A stretch of DNA of 64,000 nt from Magnetospirillum sp. SS-4 (GTDB taxonomy: Bacteria > Pseudomonadota > Alphaproteobacteria > Rhodospirillales > Magnetospirillaceae), in assembly GCF_902729425.1 (NCBI RefSeq), contig NZ_CACVCH010000047.1, forward strand, positions 1-64,000. Reading direction: 5' to 3'. The notes beneath the pieces are model-generated. The model was not told where the DNA came from. It saw only the letters and a list, made by a program, of their open reading frames with translations, and did no database searches. How positions within the stretch are numbered: the stretch's first letter is position 1; each line of letters begins with the position of its first letter. This document shows positions 42,483 to 51,003 of this stretch, one piece after another. Made by a program: the position numbers and the translations under genes.

Positions 42483-43592
42483 TCAGCGGGCCGCCGTCTG
42501 GCCGGGCAGCTTCAGCGGGTCGTCTTCGGCCAGCCGGACCAGGCTGCCGTTCTCCAGCTTCACCTGTCCCGAGGTCACCACCTGATCGCCGGCCCGGATG
42601 CCGTCTTGGATCACCACCTGCCCGTCGCGACGCTCGCCCAGCTTGACCACGACGCGCTCCACCGATTTGGCTCCGTCGCTCTCCCGCACCACGAATACCG
42701 AATCGCCATGAAGATTGTAGGTCACCGCCGAGGCCGGCACCGCCACCACCTTGCCGACGGCGGGACGCTCGATCTCGACGCGGGCGAACATGCCGGGGCG
42801 CAGACGGCGGTCCGGGTTGGGAAAGCTGGCCTGGACCGTCACCATGCCGGTCTTGGAATCCACCTGGGGTTCGATGGCGACGATGGTGCCGTCGAAACTT
42901 TCACCGGGCCAGGGATCGGCGTTCATGCGTACCTTTTGTCCAACCGCCAGGGCCGGCAGGTCCTTCTGCGACACCGAGAAGTCGCACAGCATCATCGACA
43001 GGTCCTGAAGGGTGACCACGGTCTGGCCGGGCTGGAGATACTGGCCGAGGTCGACCCGACGCAGCCCGACCACGCCGTCGAACGGCGCCGTGACGGTCTT
43101 CTTGCCAATCTGGGCGTTAAGGGCGGCGACGCGGGCCTGACGCACCTTATGCTCGGCCTCGGCGCGTTCCAGCGCCGAGACGCTGACGGTGTTGGAGCGC
43201 TGTAGAGCGGCGCTGCGGCCCAGGCTGGTCCGCGCCAGGGTCAGTTCCGCCTCGGCGCTGCGAAGCTCGCTCATCTCCACATCGGTGTCCAGGCGGACCA
43301 GCGTCTGGCCGCGCCGGACCTCCTGGCCCGACTGGAAGGCGATGTCCTTGATCAATCCGGCGGCGGAACCGGCCACCTCAACTCCATTGACCGCTTGCAG
43401 GGTGCCGACCGCCGGAATCACCAGCGTCCACTCCTCCAGCCCGGCGCGGGCAGTGGTCACCGCCACCACCGGACGGGGCTGGCTGGCGAAGAACTGCTTG
43501 ATCATGGAATTGCGGAAGGCGACGAAACCGAACACGCCGCCGAACAGGATGGCCGATCCCGCCAGCATGACGATCATCCGCCGGGTCTTCAT
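42483..43592 (-). CDS. RND periplasmic adaptor (membrane fusion protein)
   Basis: A 369-residue adaptor with an N-terminal signal anchor (VMLAGSAILFGGVFGFVAF), a lipoyl half-motif (IAFQSGQEVRRGQTLVRLD), an alpha-hairpin (ELRSAEAELTLARTSLGRSA), the second lipoyl half (VTAPFDGVVGLRRVDLGQYL) and beta-barrel domains. It links the pump to an outer-membrane channel. There is no lipobox. The start overlaps the tetR stop by 4 bp and the pump gene starts 37 bp after its stop. Confidence 0.93.
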   Translation of the reverse strand: MKTRRMIVMLAGSAILFGGVFGFVAFRNSMIKQFFASQPRPVVAVTTARAGLEEWTLVIPAVGTLQAVNGVEVAGSAAGLIKDIAFQSGQEVRRGQTLVRLDTDVEMSELRSAEAELTLARTSLGRSAALQRSNTVSVSALERAEAEHKVRQARVAALNAQIGKKTVTAPFDGVVGLRRVDLGQYLQPGQTVVTLQDLSMMLCDFSVSQKDLPALAVGQKVRMNADPWPGESFDGTIVAIEPQVDSKTGMVTVQASFPNPDRRLRPGMFARVEIERPAVGKVVAVPASAVTYNLHGDSVFVVRESDGAKSVERVVVKLGERRDGQVVIQDGIRAGDQVVTSGQVKLENGSLVRLAEDDPLKLPGQTAAR

Positions 43593-44137
43593 GACGGTTC
43601 TCCTTCCTTCGGGGTCAACAGTTCAAGGGCATGGTTCATCAGGCGTTCGCAGGCGTCGGCCTCGCACAGGCGAAGCCCCATCAGGCGCTGGAAATACAAT
43701 CCGTCCATGGCGGTGCAGATCAGTCCGGCGCGGGTCATGTCGGGGCTGTCGCTGGCCAGACGCTCCATCCACTTCGCATACATGGCGTGGACGGGCTCCA
43801 TCAGCACAGGATTGACGGTGACGGCGGCCAGCAGGGCGCCGCCCACCGGATCATTGGCCGGGCCGGTGGGATCGAAGCAGGCGCGGACCAGGGTTCGCGC
43901 CCAGCGATACGGCCCCTCCGGCTCGCGCTGGTAGTATTCCTGGTTCAACTGGTCGCACTGGTCGATCAGCCGCTGCACCATGCCGCGGATCAGGTCATCC
44001 TTGCTCTTGAAGTGATAGAGCACGCCGCCCTTGCTGATGCCGGCCTTGCGGGCGGCCTCGTCCAGGGTCAGCCTGGCCACGCCCTGATCGCGGACGATGG
44101 CCATGGCTGCCTCGACAATGGTCTCGCGGGTTCCCAT
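43589..44137 (-). CDS. TetR-family repressor of the RND operon
   Basis: A 182-residue regulator. RETIVEAAMAIVRDQGVARL and GISKGGVLYHFKSKDDLIRG form the TetR helix-turn-helix. The C-terminal ligand domain resembles TetR_C regions of efflux regulators. The ATG at 44137 has AGGAGGGG upstream and lies inside one arm of a 50-bp inverted repeat that is the likely operator. First gene of the efflux operon, so autoregulation is expected. Confidence 0.92.
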   Translation of the reverse strand: MGTRETIVEAAMAIVRDQGVARLTLDEAARKAGISKGGVLYHFKSKDDLIRGMVQRLIDQCDQLNQEYYQREPEGPYRWARTLVRACFDPTGPANDPVGGALLAAVTVNPVLMEPVHAMYAKWMERLASDSPDMTRAGLICTAMDGLYFQRLMGLRLCEADACERLMNHALELLTPKEGEPS

Positions 44138-44185
44138 CACCCCTCCTACTGTACCGTCCAGCCGGTATAGTAGGAGGGGGTGATG
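44135..44185. promoter_or_regulatory. 50-bp inverted repeat, likely TetR operator
   Basis: Left arm 44135-44156 and right arm 44163-44185 are complementary except for one G/A mismatch and one extra C. The left arm contains the start codon and ribosome-binding site of tetR; the right arm therefore carries a mirror-image Shine-Dalgarno and ATG pointing the other way. Only an antisense frame over cckA follows it. Confidence 0.6.
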
Positions 44186-44251
44186 GCGGGAGTCCATCCC
44201 TACGGAAGCATAGAGAGACAGGAAAGTCGTATGCTTGAAGAGAGGGTACCC

Positions 44252-46543
44252 CTACCCTTCGGTCATCACCTGCTTGACCGCGCCGGCCAGCTGCTTCAGG
44301 GAGAACGGCTTGGGCAGGAAGTGGATGCCGGCATCGGGATCGATGCCGTCACGGGCCACGTCCTCGGAATACCCCGAGATCAGGATCAGCTTGATGGCGG
44401 GACGCTCCATCCGGACGAAGCGTGCCAGGGTGACGCCGTCCATGCCGGGCATGACCACGTCGGAAATCAGCATGTCGATGGCGTCGTCGCCGCGCAGAAC
44501 CTCGACCGCCTGCTCGCCCGACCGGGCCTCGATGACGGTATAGCCCTTGTTGCGCAAGGCTCGCGCCCCGAACAGCCGCACAGCGTCCTCGTCCTCCACC
44601 AGCAAGATGGTGCCGTGCCCGGTCAGGTCGGTCTCGGCCGCCTCCGGCGACGGCGACGGCCTCCTGACCTCTCCCGCCGGCTCGGCGTCGATGCGCGGCA
44701 GGTGAATGGTGAAGGTGGCCCCCTGCCCCGGCTGGCTTTCCACGAAGATGAAGCCATCGGTCTGGCGCACGATGCCATAGACGGTGGACAGGCCGAGACC
44801 GGTGCCCGCCCCCACTTCCTTGGTGGAAAAGAACGGCTCGAAGATGCGGGCGACGTTCTCCTTGGAAATGCCGGTGCCGGTGTCGGACACCTCGATCAGG
44901 ACGTATTCGCCGGCCGGCATCAGTTCGGGGCCTCGCTGCACCGGCTGGTCCACCCGGACCGCGTTGGTGCGGATGCTGAGCGTGCCGCCGCCCGGCATGG
45001 CGTCACGGGCGTTGACCGCCAGATTGATGATGACCTGATCGAACTGGCCGGGATCGACCCTGACCAGCCCCAGGGCGCGGCCGTGGGTCATGCGCAGTTC
45101 GATGGTCTCGCCCAGCAGGCGGCGCAGCAGGTTGGAAAGCTCGGCCAGGGCGTCGGTGACGTTGAGCAGACGCGGCTGCAACGCCTGACGCCGCGAGAAC
45201 GCCAGCAACTGCCGCACCAGGGAGGCGGCACGGTTGGCGTTCTGCTTGATCTGCATGATGTCGGCGAAGCTTGGATCGCCGGCGCCGTGGCGTTGCAGCA
45301 AAAGATCGCAAAAGCCGATCATGGCGGTCAGAAGATTGTTGAAGTCGTGGGCGACGCCGCCGGCCAGCTGGCCCATGGCCTGCATCTTCTGGCTCTGAGC
45401 GAACTGGACCTCAAGATTCCGCTGCTCGGTGGCGTCGATGAAATGGATCACCAGACCGGAAATCTCGCCGTCCTCGTGGCTTGGACTGACGAACAACTGG
45501 GCGATCAGGTCGCGCCGCCCCCTCAGCCGCACTTCAAGATGGGTACCCGGCTGCGAGCCCGACAGCACCTTGGCCAGTTGCTCGGACGCCTGCTGACGGT
45601 TCTCGTCGGCGATGAGATTGGTCACCGGCCGGCCCACCATGTCGTCGCGGTCGGTGCCCAGCATGGCCTGAAGCGCCAGATTGCAGCCCCCGACCCCGCC
45701 GTCCATGTCCACCAGGGCGATCCCCACCGGAGCGTCGTCGAACAGCCAGCGAAAGCGGCGCTCGGCGGCGCGCAGCGCCCGTTCCCATTGCTGTTCCGGC
45801 ACCAGGTCGCGCACCACCACCGAACGGGTGAACATCTCCCCGCCCTCGTCGTAAACCGAGTGGGCCACCAATCCCTGGAAGACGTCGCCGCTGCGACCGC
45901 GCAGCCGCAACTCGGCCCGCTCTTCCTCGGGATTGGGAACGGCGCCGAACACCTCCGCCAGATTGCGGCCGATGATTTCGTCGCCGCCCTTGCCCAGCCA
46001 TTCGGCCAGACGCTGGTTCACGTAGCGGACGGTGCCGTCGGCGTCGGCCGAATAGCAACCCACCGGCAGGAAATCGACGAAATCGGACAGCAGTTCGTTT
46101 TCGCGGCGCAAGGTTTCCTCGATGGCGCGCCGCGCGCTGATGTCCTCCGCCATCCAGGCGACCGCTCCGTCCGGACCGGCGGAGGCAACCTCCAGCGCCA
46201 GCCATTCGCGGCCACCGCCGGCCATGGCCAGCCCGATCTCGGCCCGTCGCGGCGCCCCGACGGCGGCGGCGGCGTCCAGACGCTCCAGATCCGCCAGGGC
46301 GCGATCATCGTCTCCGGCCCTGGTCTTCAGCACCGACAGCGGATCGCCGGCCTCGGCCAGCAGCCGGCGGCCAGCGGCGTTGCGATAGAGTTCGGATCCG
46401 TCCCGCCCAACCACCAGCACGGCGCGGTTTTCGGATTCCAGGACGCCGGCCAGGGTGGCGGCGGAGGCGAGTCCGCCCCGTCCCGAACCGAAAATCCGGT
46501 TCCGCAGCCGTTCCAGCCAGGAGGATGTGCGATCAGTGCGCAA
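44252..46543 (-). CDS. cckA: Hybrid histidine kinase CckA
   Basis: A 763-residue hybrid kinase: several PAS-type sensor segments (about 45-360), the phosphorylated His in GGVAHDFNNLLTAMIGFCDL, the ATP-binding domain with VDPGQFDQVIINLAVNARDA and GTGLGLSTVYGI, and a receiver with Asp in ISDVVMPGMDG. The kinase core is close to alphaproteobacterial CckA, which phosphorylates ChpT to control CtrA. Unlike Caulobacter CckA, no N-terminal pair of membrane helices is evident in the first 60 residues. The start overlaps flhB by 11 bp, the usual synteny. Confidence 0.9.
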   Translation of the reverse strand: MRTDRTSSWLERLRNRIFGSGRGGLASAATLAGVLESENRAVLVVGRDGSELYRNAAGRRLLAEAGDPLSVLKTRAGDDDRALADLERLDAAAAVGAPRRAEIGLAMAGGGREWLALEVASAGPDGAVAWMAEDISARRAIEETLRRENELLSDFVDFLPVGCYSADADGTVRYVNQRLAEWLGKGGDEIIGRNLAEVFGAVPNPEEERAELRLRGRSGDVFQGLVAHSVYDEGGEMFTRSVVVRDLVPEQQWERALRAAERRFRWLFDDAPVGIALVDMDGGVGGCNLALQAMLGTDRDDMVGRPVTNLIADENRQQASEQLAKVLSGSQPGTHLEVRLRGRRDLIAQLFVSPSHEDGEISGLVIHFIDATEQRNLEVQFAQSQKMQAMGQLAGGVAHDFNNLLTAMIGFCDLLLQRHGAGDPSFADIMQIKQNANRAASLVRQLLAFSRRQALQPRLLNVTDALAELSNLLRRLLGETIELRMTHGRALGLVRVDPGQFDQVIINLAVNARDAMPGGGTLSIRTNAVRVDQPVQRGPELMPAGEYVLIEVSDTGTGISKENVARIFEPFFSTKEVGAGTGLGLSTVYGIVRQTDGFIFVESQPGQGATFTIHLPRIDAEPAGEVRRPSPSPEAAETDLTGHGTILLVEDEDAVRLFGARALRNKGYTVIEARSGEQAVEVLRGDDAIDMLISDVVMPGMDGVTLARFVRMERPAIKLILISGYSEDVARDGIDPDAGIHFLPKPFSLKQLAGAVKQVMTEG

Positions 46544-47600
46544 GTGTGCCCTTCAGCTTCATGACGTAGCCAATGACCTCGGCGACCGCCTTGTAATGTT
46601 CGGGCGGCACTTCCTGATCCAGTTCGACGGTGGCGTACAGGGCACGGGCCAGCGGCGGGTTCTCGACGATGGGGACCTCGTTCTCGTCGGCCAGTTCGCG
46701 AATGCGCTTGGCGACCAGATCGACGCCCTTGGCCACCAGCACCGGCGCTCCCATGGAGTCCATGTCGTATTTCAGCGCCACCGCGTAATGGGTCGGGTTG
46801 GTCACCACCACCGAGGCCTGGGGCACCGCCGCCATCATGCGCTGGCGGGCGCGCTGCATGCGCAGCGACCGCAAACGGCCCTTGACGATGGGATCGCCCT
46901 CGGCCTGCTTGTGCTCGTCCTTCACCTCCTGCTTGGTCATGCGCATCTTTTCCATGAAATGCCAGCGCTGGTAGAGGTAATCCGCCACCGCCAGCGCCGC
47001 CACCATCAGCATCACGATGATGATCAGCTCGATCACCTCACGCCGCAGATAATCCATCGAGGCGAACAGATCGACGGCGGCAAGGCCAAGCACGTCATTG
47101 GTCCGAGCCCGCAGGAACATATAGATGACGACGCCGACAATTCCTATCTTCAGCAGTGACTTAATGAAATTAACAAGGTTCATCATCGAAAATATGCGGC
47201 CGAACCCCGCAATTATGCTTAACTTATTAATGTCAGGCTTCATTTTTTTGGCGACAAACATCAAGCCAACCTGCGAGATATTCGAAACTACGCCAAAAAT
47301 CAGCATGACCATCAACGGAAACATCAGCACCTTGATCAGACCCATGACCTGATCCGACAGGATGATCCCCATGTCGGCGCGGTCCATGGCGAAGGCATGG
47401 GGGCGCTCGATGAAGGGCAGCATCATGCGCAAGACGTCGCGTCCCATGAACGGGCTGATGATGGAGACCAGGACCAGGGTGCCGGCCAGCCCCGCGAAGA
47501 TCTTGATCTCCTGGGACTGCGGAACGTTGCCCTCGTTGCGGGCGTCGCCGAGTTTCTTGCCGGTTGGGTCTTCTGTTTTCTCGCTGTCGTCCTCGGCCAC
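46533..47600 (-). CDS. flhB: Flagellar export protein FlhB
   Basis: A 355-residue export-gate subunit. It has four membrane helices and a cytoplasmic domain that self-cleaves at NPTH (in VVVTNPTHYAVALKYD) to switch substrate class from rod-hook to filament proteins. The stretch 47,110-47,290 uses AT-richer codons than the rest. It begins 4 bp after the fliR stop and overlaps cckA. Confidence 0.97.
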   Translation of the reverse strand: MAEDDSEKTEDPTGKKLGDARNEGNVPQSQEIKIFAGLAGTLVLVSIISPFMGRDVLRMMLPFIERPHAFAMDRADMGIILSDQVMGLIKVLMFPLMVMLIFGVVSNISQVGLMFVAKKMKPDINKLSIIAGFGRIFSMMNLVNFIKSLLKIGIVGVVIYMFLRARTNDVLGLAAVDLFASMDYLRREVIELIIIVMLMVAALAVADYLYQRWHFMEKMRMTKQEVKDEHKQAEGDPIVKGRLRSLRMQRARQRMMAAVPQASVVVTNPTHYAVALKYDMDSMGAPVLVAKGVDLVAKRIRELADENEVPIVENPPLARALYATVELDQEVPPEHYKAVAEVIGYVMKLKGTLAH

Positions 47601-47604
47601 CGCA

Positions 47605-48369
47605 TCACCTCGGAATCATGTAGGGGTGAAGGGTGGTCTCGAAGAAGCGCAGGAACAATCCCAGCACCATCGGCAAGGTGATCAGGAACATCCAGATACC
47701 CACCAGGATCTGCACCGGCTGGGCGATGAAGAATATCTGAAGCTGCGCCACCAGCCGCGACAGCAGGCCAAGGCCGCTATAGAACATCAGCCCGAAGACG
47801 ATCAGCGGCATGGCGAACTGGGTTCCGATCTTGAAGGTTTCGGTGACCAGATGCGACAGCGTCTCGGTGAAATCGCCCCAGGGCAACGGCAGCCCGGGGG
47901 GAAACAGGTCGTAGGATTCGACGATGGCCACGAACATCATGTGATGCAGGTCGGTGACGAACAGCCCAAGCATCGCGACATTGGTGAGAAAGCTGGTGAC
48001 GAGCTGGCTTTGCTGCTGGGCGATGGGGTCGAAGGAAAAGGCGTTGGTCAGCCCCACCTGATAGCCGATCATCGACCCGGCCAGGCTGAGCACCGACATG
48101 ATGAACATCACGATGGTGCCGATGAAGGCGCCCACCACCACCTCGCCGAACACCAGAAGGATGACGCCGCCATAGGTGGGGGGAACGGCGACGAAATGCC
48201 GGCCCAGCAGCGGCAGCATCAGGAACGAGACGGCCAGCGCCAGACACAGGCGAATCCGCTTGCTGACCAACTGTCCGCCAAGGCCGGGCAACAGCATGAT
48301 GGCGGTGCCAAGGCGCGTGAAGACCAGCAGGAACTTGAAAACATCCAGTTGAAGAAGTTCGGCCAGCAC
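47605..48369 (-). CDS. fliR: Flagellar export protein FliR
   Basis: A 254-residue polytopic inner-membrane protein of the export gate, with about six hydrophobic helices; LLVFTRLGTAIMLLPGLGGQ is typical of the N-terminus. It starts 5 bp after fliQ and forms the FliPQR core channel together with FliQ and the FliP encoded on the other strand at 51 kb. Confidence 0.96.
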   Translation of the reverse strand: MLAELLQLDVFKFLLVFTRLGTAIMLLPGLGGQLVSKRIRLCLALAVSFLMLPLLGRHFVAVPPTYGGVILLVFGEVVVGAFIGTIVMFIMSVLSLAGSMIGYQVGLTNAFSFDPIAQQQSQLVTSFLTNVAMLGLFVTDLHHMMFVAIVESYDLFPPGLPLPWGDFTETLSHLVTETFKIGTQFAMPLIVFGLMFYSGLGLLSRLVAQLQIFFIAQPVQILVGIWMFLITLPMVLGLFLRFFETTLHPYMIPR

Positions 48370-48374
48370 CGCGC

Positions 48375-48644
48375 TCAGCCGCCGCCGGCGATGATCTTGT
48401 CCATGACCGACCGCCAGAATTCGATCAGCGAGTTCAGCATGAACGGCATGAAGATGATCATCGACCCGAATCCCAGCAGCATCTTGGGCACGAAGGTCAG
48501 GGTCTGTTCCTGAATCTGGGTCAGGGTCTGGAAGATCGAAATCAGAAGCCCGACGGCCAGCCCGGTAAGCAAGGTCGGCGCAGCCACCTTGATCATCACC
48601 ATGATGGTCTGCTGGGCGACGTCGATGAGTTCCGCCTCGGTCAC
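48375..48644 (-). CDS. fliQ: Flagellar export protein FliQ
   Basis: An 89-residue protein with two membrane helices: VMIKVAAPTLLTGLAVGLLI and PKMLLGFGSMIIFMPFMLNS. TQIQEQTLTFVPK between them is the family signature. It is part of the FliPQR export channel. Between fliE (12 bp gap) and fliR (5 bp gap). Confidence 0.97.
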   Translation of the reverse strand: MTEAELIDVAQQTIMVMIKVAAPTLLTGLAVGLLISIFQTLTQIQEQTLTFVPKMLLGFGSMIIFMPFMLNSLIEFWRSVMDKIIAGGG

Positions 48645-48656
48645 CGGAAGGCCGCC

Positions 48657-48977
48657 TCAGATCGGCATACGCAGGATTTCGTTATAGGCGTTGATCACCT
48701 TGTCGCGGACATTGACCACGGTTTCCAAGGTGGTCTCGGCGCTGGCGACGGCGGCGACCACGTCGCGGATGTCGGCCTTGCCGGCGATGGCCGACAGCGA
48801 GACCTGCTCGGCCGCCTTGGTGGTGCCGACCGCCATCTTGGCGGCGTCCTTGAGGACGCTGGCGAAGTCGGTCCCGACGCCTTCCTGGGCGTCGGGGCCG
48901 CCCTTGTCCTTGTCCAGGCCGGCCAGCGGATTGGCGGCGGCGCGATAGGCGGAGATGGCGGATGTGAAGTTGGACAT
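48657..48977 (-). CDS. fliE: Flagellar basal-body protein FliE
   Basis: A 106-residue adaptor between the MS ring and the rod. The C-terminal region VAAVASAETTLETVVNVRDK followed by AYNEILRMPI is the FliE signature. The gene follows flgC after 62 bp and precedes fliQ by 12 bp, the standard alphaproteobacterial order. Confidence 0.95.
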   Translation of the reverse strand: MSNFTSAISAYRAAANPLAGLDKDKGGPDAQEGVGTDFASVLKDAAKMAVGTTKAAEQVSLSAIAGKADIRDVVAAVASAETTLETVVNVRDKVINAYNEILRMPI

Positions 48978-49039
48978 GGCCTTGATTTCCTGACAGAGCC
49001 GGCGTCACCCCGCGGCCGGGAGACGCCATTATGATCGAA

Positions 49040-49450
49040 TCAGCGGAGCATCTCCACCGTGCGCGTCATGAGGGTGCGCGAGGTGTTGATGACGTTCATG
49101 TTGGCTTCGTAGCTGCGCTGGGCCTCCCGCATGTCCATCATCTCGATCAGCGGATTGATGTTCGGGGCCAGGATATAGCCGTCACGGTCGGCGGCGGGGT
49201 GCTTGGGATCGTAGCGGCGCTGGAACTCGGAATTGTCGGGCCGCACCTTGTCGACCTTGACGGCACTGATGCCACTGGCCCGGTCAAGCTCGGTCCTGAA
49301 GGTGACCACCTTGCGGCGGTAGGGCAATCCTTCCGGAGTCTGGGCGACCGAATCGGCGTTGGCCATGTTTTCCGACACCACCCGAAGGCGCTCCGACTGG
49401 GCCTTCATGCCGGCAATGGCGATCCTGGTGCTCTTGGTCAGTTCGTCCAT
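49040..49450 (-). CDS. flgC: Flagellar rod protein FlgC
   Basis: A 136-residue proximal rod protein. RLRVVSENMANADSVAQTPE is the conserved N-terminal rod motif, and NPLIEMMDMREAQRSYEANM with NVINTSRTLM is the C-terminal helix pair. It is exported without a cleaved signal. 15 bp after flgB. Confidence 0.97.
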   Translation of the reverse strand: MDELTKSTRIAIAGMKAQSERLRVVSENMANADSVAQTPEGLPYRRKVVTFRTELDRASGISAVKVDKVRPDNSEFQRRYDPKHPAADRDGYILAPNINPLIEMMDMREAQRSYEANMNVINTSRTLMTRTVEMLR

Positions 49451-49465
49451 GATCGTTCCCCGATT

Positions 49466-49867
49466 CTAGCGGCCACCGACCGCCATGCGAATCATCTTCT
49501 GGTATTTCTGGAACAGCGCCGCCGAGGTGTTGTAGGCGGTGCTGGACTCGCCCAGCTTGGCCATCTGCTCTTCCAAGATGACGGCATTGCCGTCGGGAGT
49601 GGATTCGAAGGCCTTGCGCTGAACGACCGTCTTGAACGGGTCTGGGGCTTGCGCCGGCACGATGTGCTTGGCGTTGGTGGCGACGGCGTTGACCGGAACG
49701 GCGGTGGTCCCGGCCAGAACTTCCTTGAAGTCCGGCGCCTTCAGGTCGCGGGGCAGATAGCGCGGCGTGTTGGCGTTGGCGATGTTCTCGGCCAGCACCT
49801 CCTGACGCTCGGCCAGCCAGTCCATCCGCGCCTTGGTCATCTTGAAGATATTGAGACTACCGAGCAT
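49466..49867 (-). CDS. flgB: Flagellar rod protein FlgB
   Basis: A 133-residue proximal rod protein. RQEVLAENIANANTPRYLPR is the rod motif, and TSAALFQKYQKMIRMAVGGR the C-terminal helix. The start at 49867 follows AAGGGG; a longer frame upstream adds a basic stretch not found in the family. First gene of the flgB-flgC-fliE-fliQ-fliR-flhB-cckA operon. Confidence 0.95.
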   Translation of the reverse strand: MLGSLNIFKMTKARMDWLAERQEVLAENIANANTPRYLPRDLKAPDFKEVLAGTTAVPVNAVATNAKHIVPAQAPDPFKTVVQRKAFESTPDGNAVILEEQMAKLGESSTAYNTSAALFQKYQKMIRMAVGGR

Positions 49868-50075
49868 CGCCAGACCCCTTGCCGCCCGGCGGACGCCATG
49901 TCCGAGACGGCGCTGTTTCGCCATGGTCAGTATGGGCGGGCGCGCTTAAGAAACGGTAAAGCGCGCCATCGCCCTCGCGTCCATTGTCCCCTCCCCCACT
50001 TAAAGCTTTTTTAAGCGCGACGGGCCGAGACTTCCGCCATGACGCCCAAGGGTCGGGCGCGACCGATGGTGTGAC

Positions 50076-50417
50076 ATGGGCGGCAAGGGCAAGGACCTGT
50101 GGAACGAACACGCCGAGGCGGCCGGCCAGACCGGCAGGCGCCCCGGCCGCGCCGTCGCCGTGGCCCTTCACCACGACCCCGACCAGCCCGACCTGCCAAA
50201 GGTGGTGGCATCGGGACGCGGCGGCGTCGCCGAGCAGATTCTCGAACTGGCCTTCGCCCACGGCGTCAAGGTCCGGACAGATCCGGACCTCGCCGAGGTT
50301 CTGGCTGCCGTCGAGGTCGACACGGTTATTCCGGTAGAGGCCTTCGTGGCGGTCGCCGAAATCCTGGCCTATGTCTATCGCGCCAACGGCCGCGCGACGG
50401 CGGCGGACCGGACATGA
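50076..50417 (+). CDS. FlhB C-terminal-domain-like export-switch homologue
   Basis: A 113-residue cytoplasmic protein equal to the C-terminal domain of FlhB without the membrane part. GRAVAVALHHDPDQPDLPKV stands where FlhB has N-P-T-H, so the self-cleavage site is absent. ILELAFAHGVKVRTDPDLAE and PVEAFVAVAEILAYVYRANG match the rest of the domain. Such stand-alone domains (FhlP-type) can replace part of FlhB. It is first in an operon with the 91-residue protein, fliO and fliP, divergent from flgB. Confidence 0.85.
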   Translation: MGGKGKDLWNEHAEAAGQTGRRPGRAVAVALHHDPDQPDLPKVVASGRGGVAEQILELAFAHGVKVRTDPDLAEVLAAVEVDTVIPVEAFVAVAEILAYVYRANGRATAADRT

Positions 50418-50689
50418 GCGGGCTTGAGCGCATCCGCCAGGAACTGGAAAAGGCGGTGTCCCTGGTGGAAACGGCGCGGCGCCTGCTGGCCACCGGCACC
50501 ATGGTCGATCTGGCGGCGCTGGAAGGCAAGGTTCGCCGGATTTGCCGCGGCACCCTTGACCTGAGCCGCGAGGACGGACAATCGCTGCGTCCGCAGATGG
50601 AAACCTTGATCGCCGACCTCGATCTGCTGGCCGAAGCCCTCCGTGAACGCTACGATCCCGACGGCCAGAGATTGACACCGGAGCCCTGA
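50414..50689 (+). CDS. Small helical protein of the fliOP operon
   Basis: A 91-residue, highly helical and charged protein: SGLERIRQELEKAVSLVETA and RPQMETLIADLDLLAEALRE. It overlaps its neighbours by 4 bp (upstream) and 1 bp (fliO). Size and composition resemble flagellar chaperones such as FlgN or FliT, but no signature is clear. A role in export is inferred only from position. Confidence 0.65.
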   Translation: MSGLERIRQELEKAVSLVETARRLLATGTMVDLAALEGKVRRICRGTLDLSREDGQSLRPQMETLIADLDLLAEALRERYDPDGQRLTPEP

Positions 50690-51003
50690 TGGAAGCCTCG
50701 ACCTATCTTCGCTTCGTTCTATCCCTGACCGTGGTCCTGGGAGCCATCTTCGCCGCCATGTGGGCCTTGAAGCGCTGGGGCCTGGGACTGGTCATCCCCC
50801 GCGCCGCCCGCCCCGGCGGCGCCAGCCGCCTGGCCCTGGTCGAGGCGCTGCCGCTGGACGCGCGGCATCGGCTGGTGCTGGTGCGGCGCGACGACCACGA
50901 GCATCTGCTGCTGCTGGGGGGGGAAGGCGGCCTGGTGGTGGAGCGCGACTGCCCGCCGCCCCGCTTTCGGGTGCCAGCAGCCTCTCCGGAGGCCGGATCA
51001 TGA
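50689..51003 (+). CDS. fliO: Flagellar biosynthetic protein FliO
   Basis: A 104-residue protein with one N-terminal membrane helix (FVLSLTVVLGAIFAAMWALK) and a basic cytoplasmic domain containing LVEALPLDARHRLVLVRRDD, the FliO pattern. It helps assemble the FliP ring. The stop overlaps the fliP start by 4 bp. Confidence 0.88.
   Translation: MEASTYLRFVLSLTVVLGAIFAAMWALKRWGLGLVIPRAARPGGASRLALVEALPLDARHRLVLVRRDDHEHLLLLGGEGGLVVERDCPPPRFRVPAASPEAGS

Noticed and set aside
39704-42646. 980-codon open frame on the plus strand across the RND transporter gene
   Set aside because: It is the GC-rich antisense shadow of a clearly recognisable transporter; its translation is low-complexity Gly/His/Gln/Arg with no family pattern.
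44180-46564. 794-codon plus-strand frame starting beside the inverted repeat
   Set aside because: It has a mirror-image Shine-Dalgarno, but the translation is antisense to cckA and lacks any domain; the repeat explains the apparent start.
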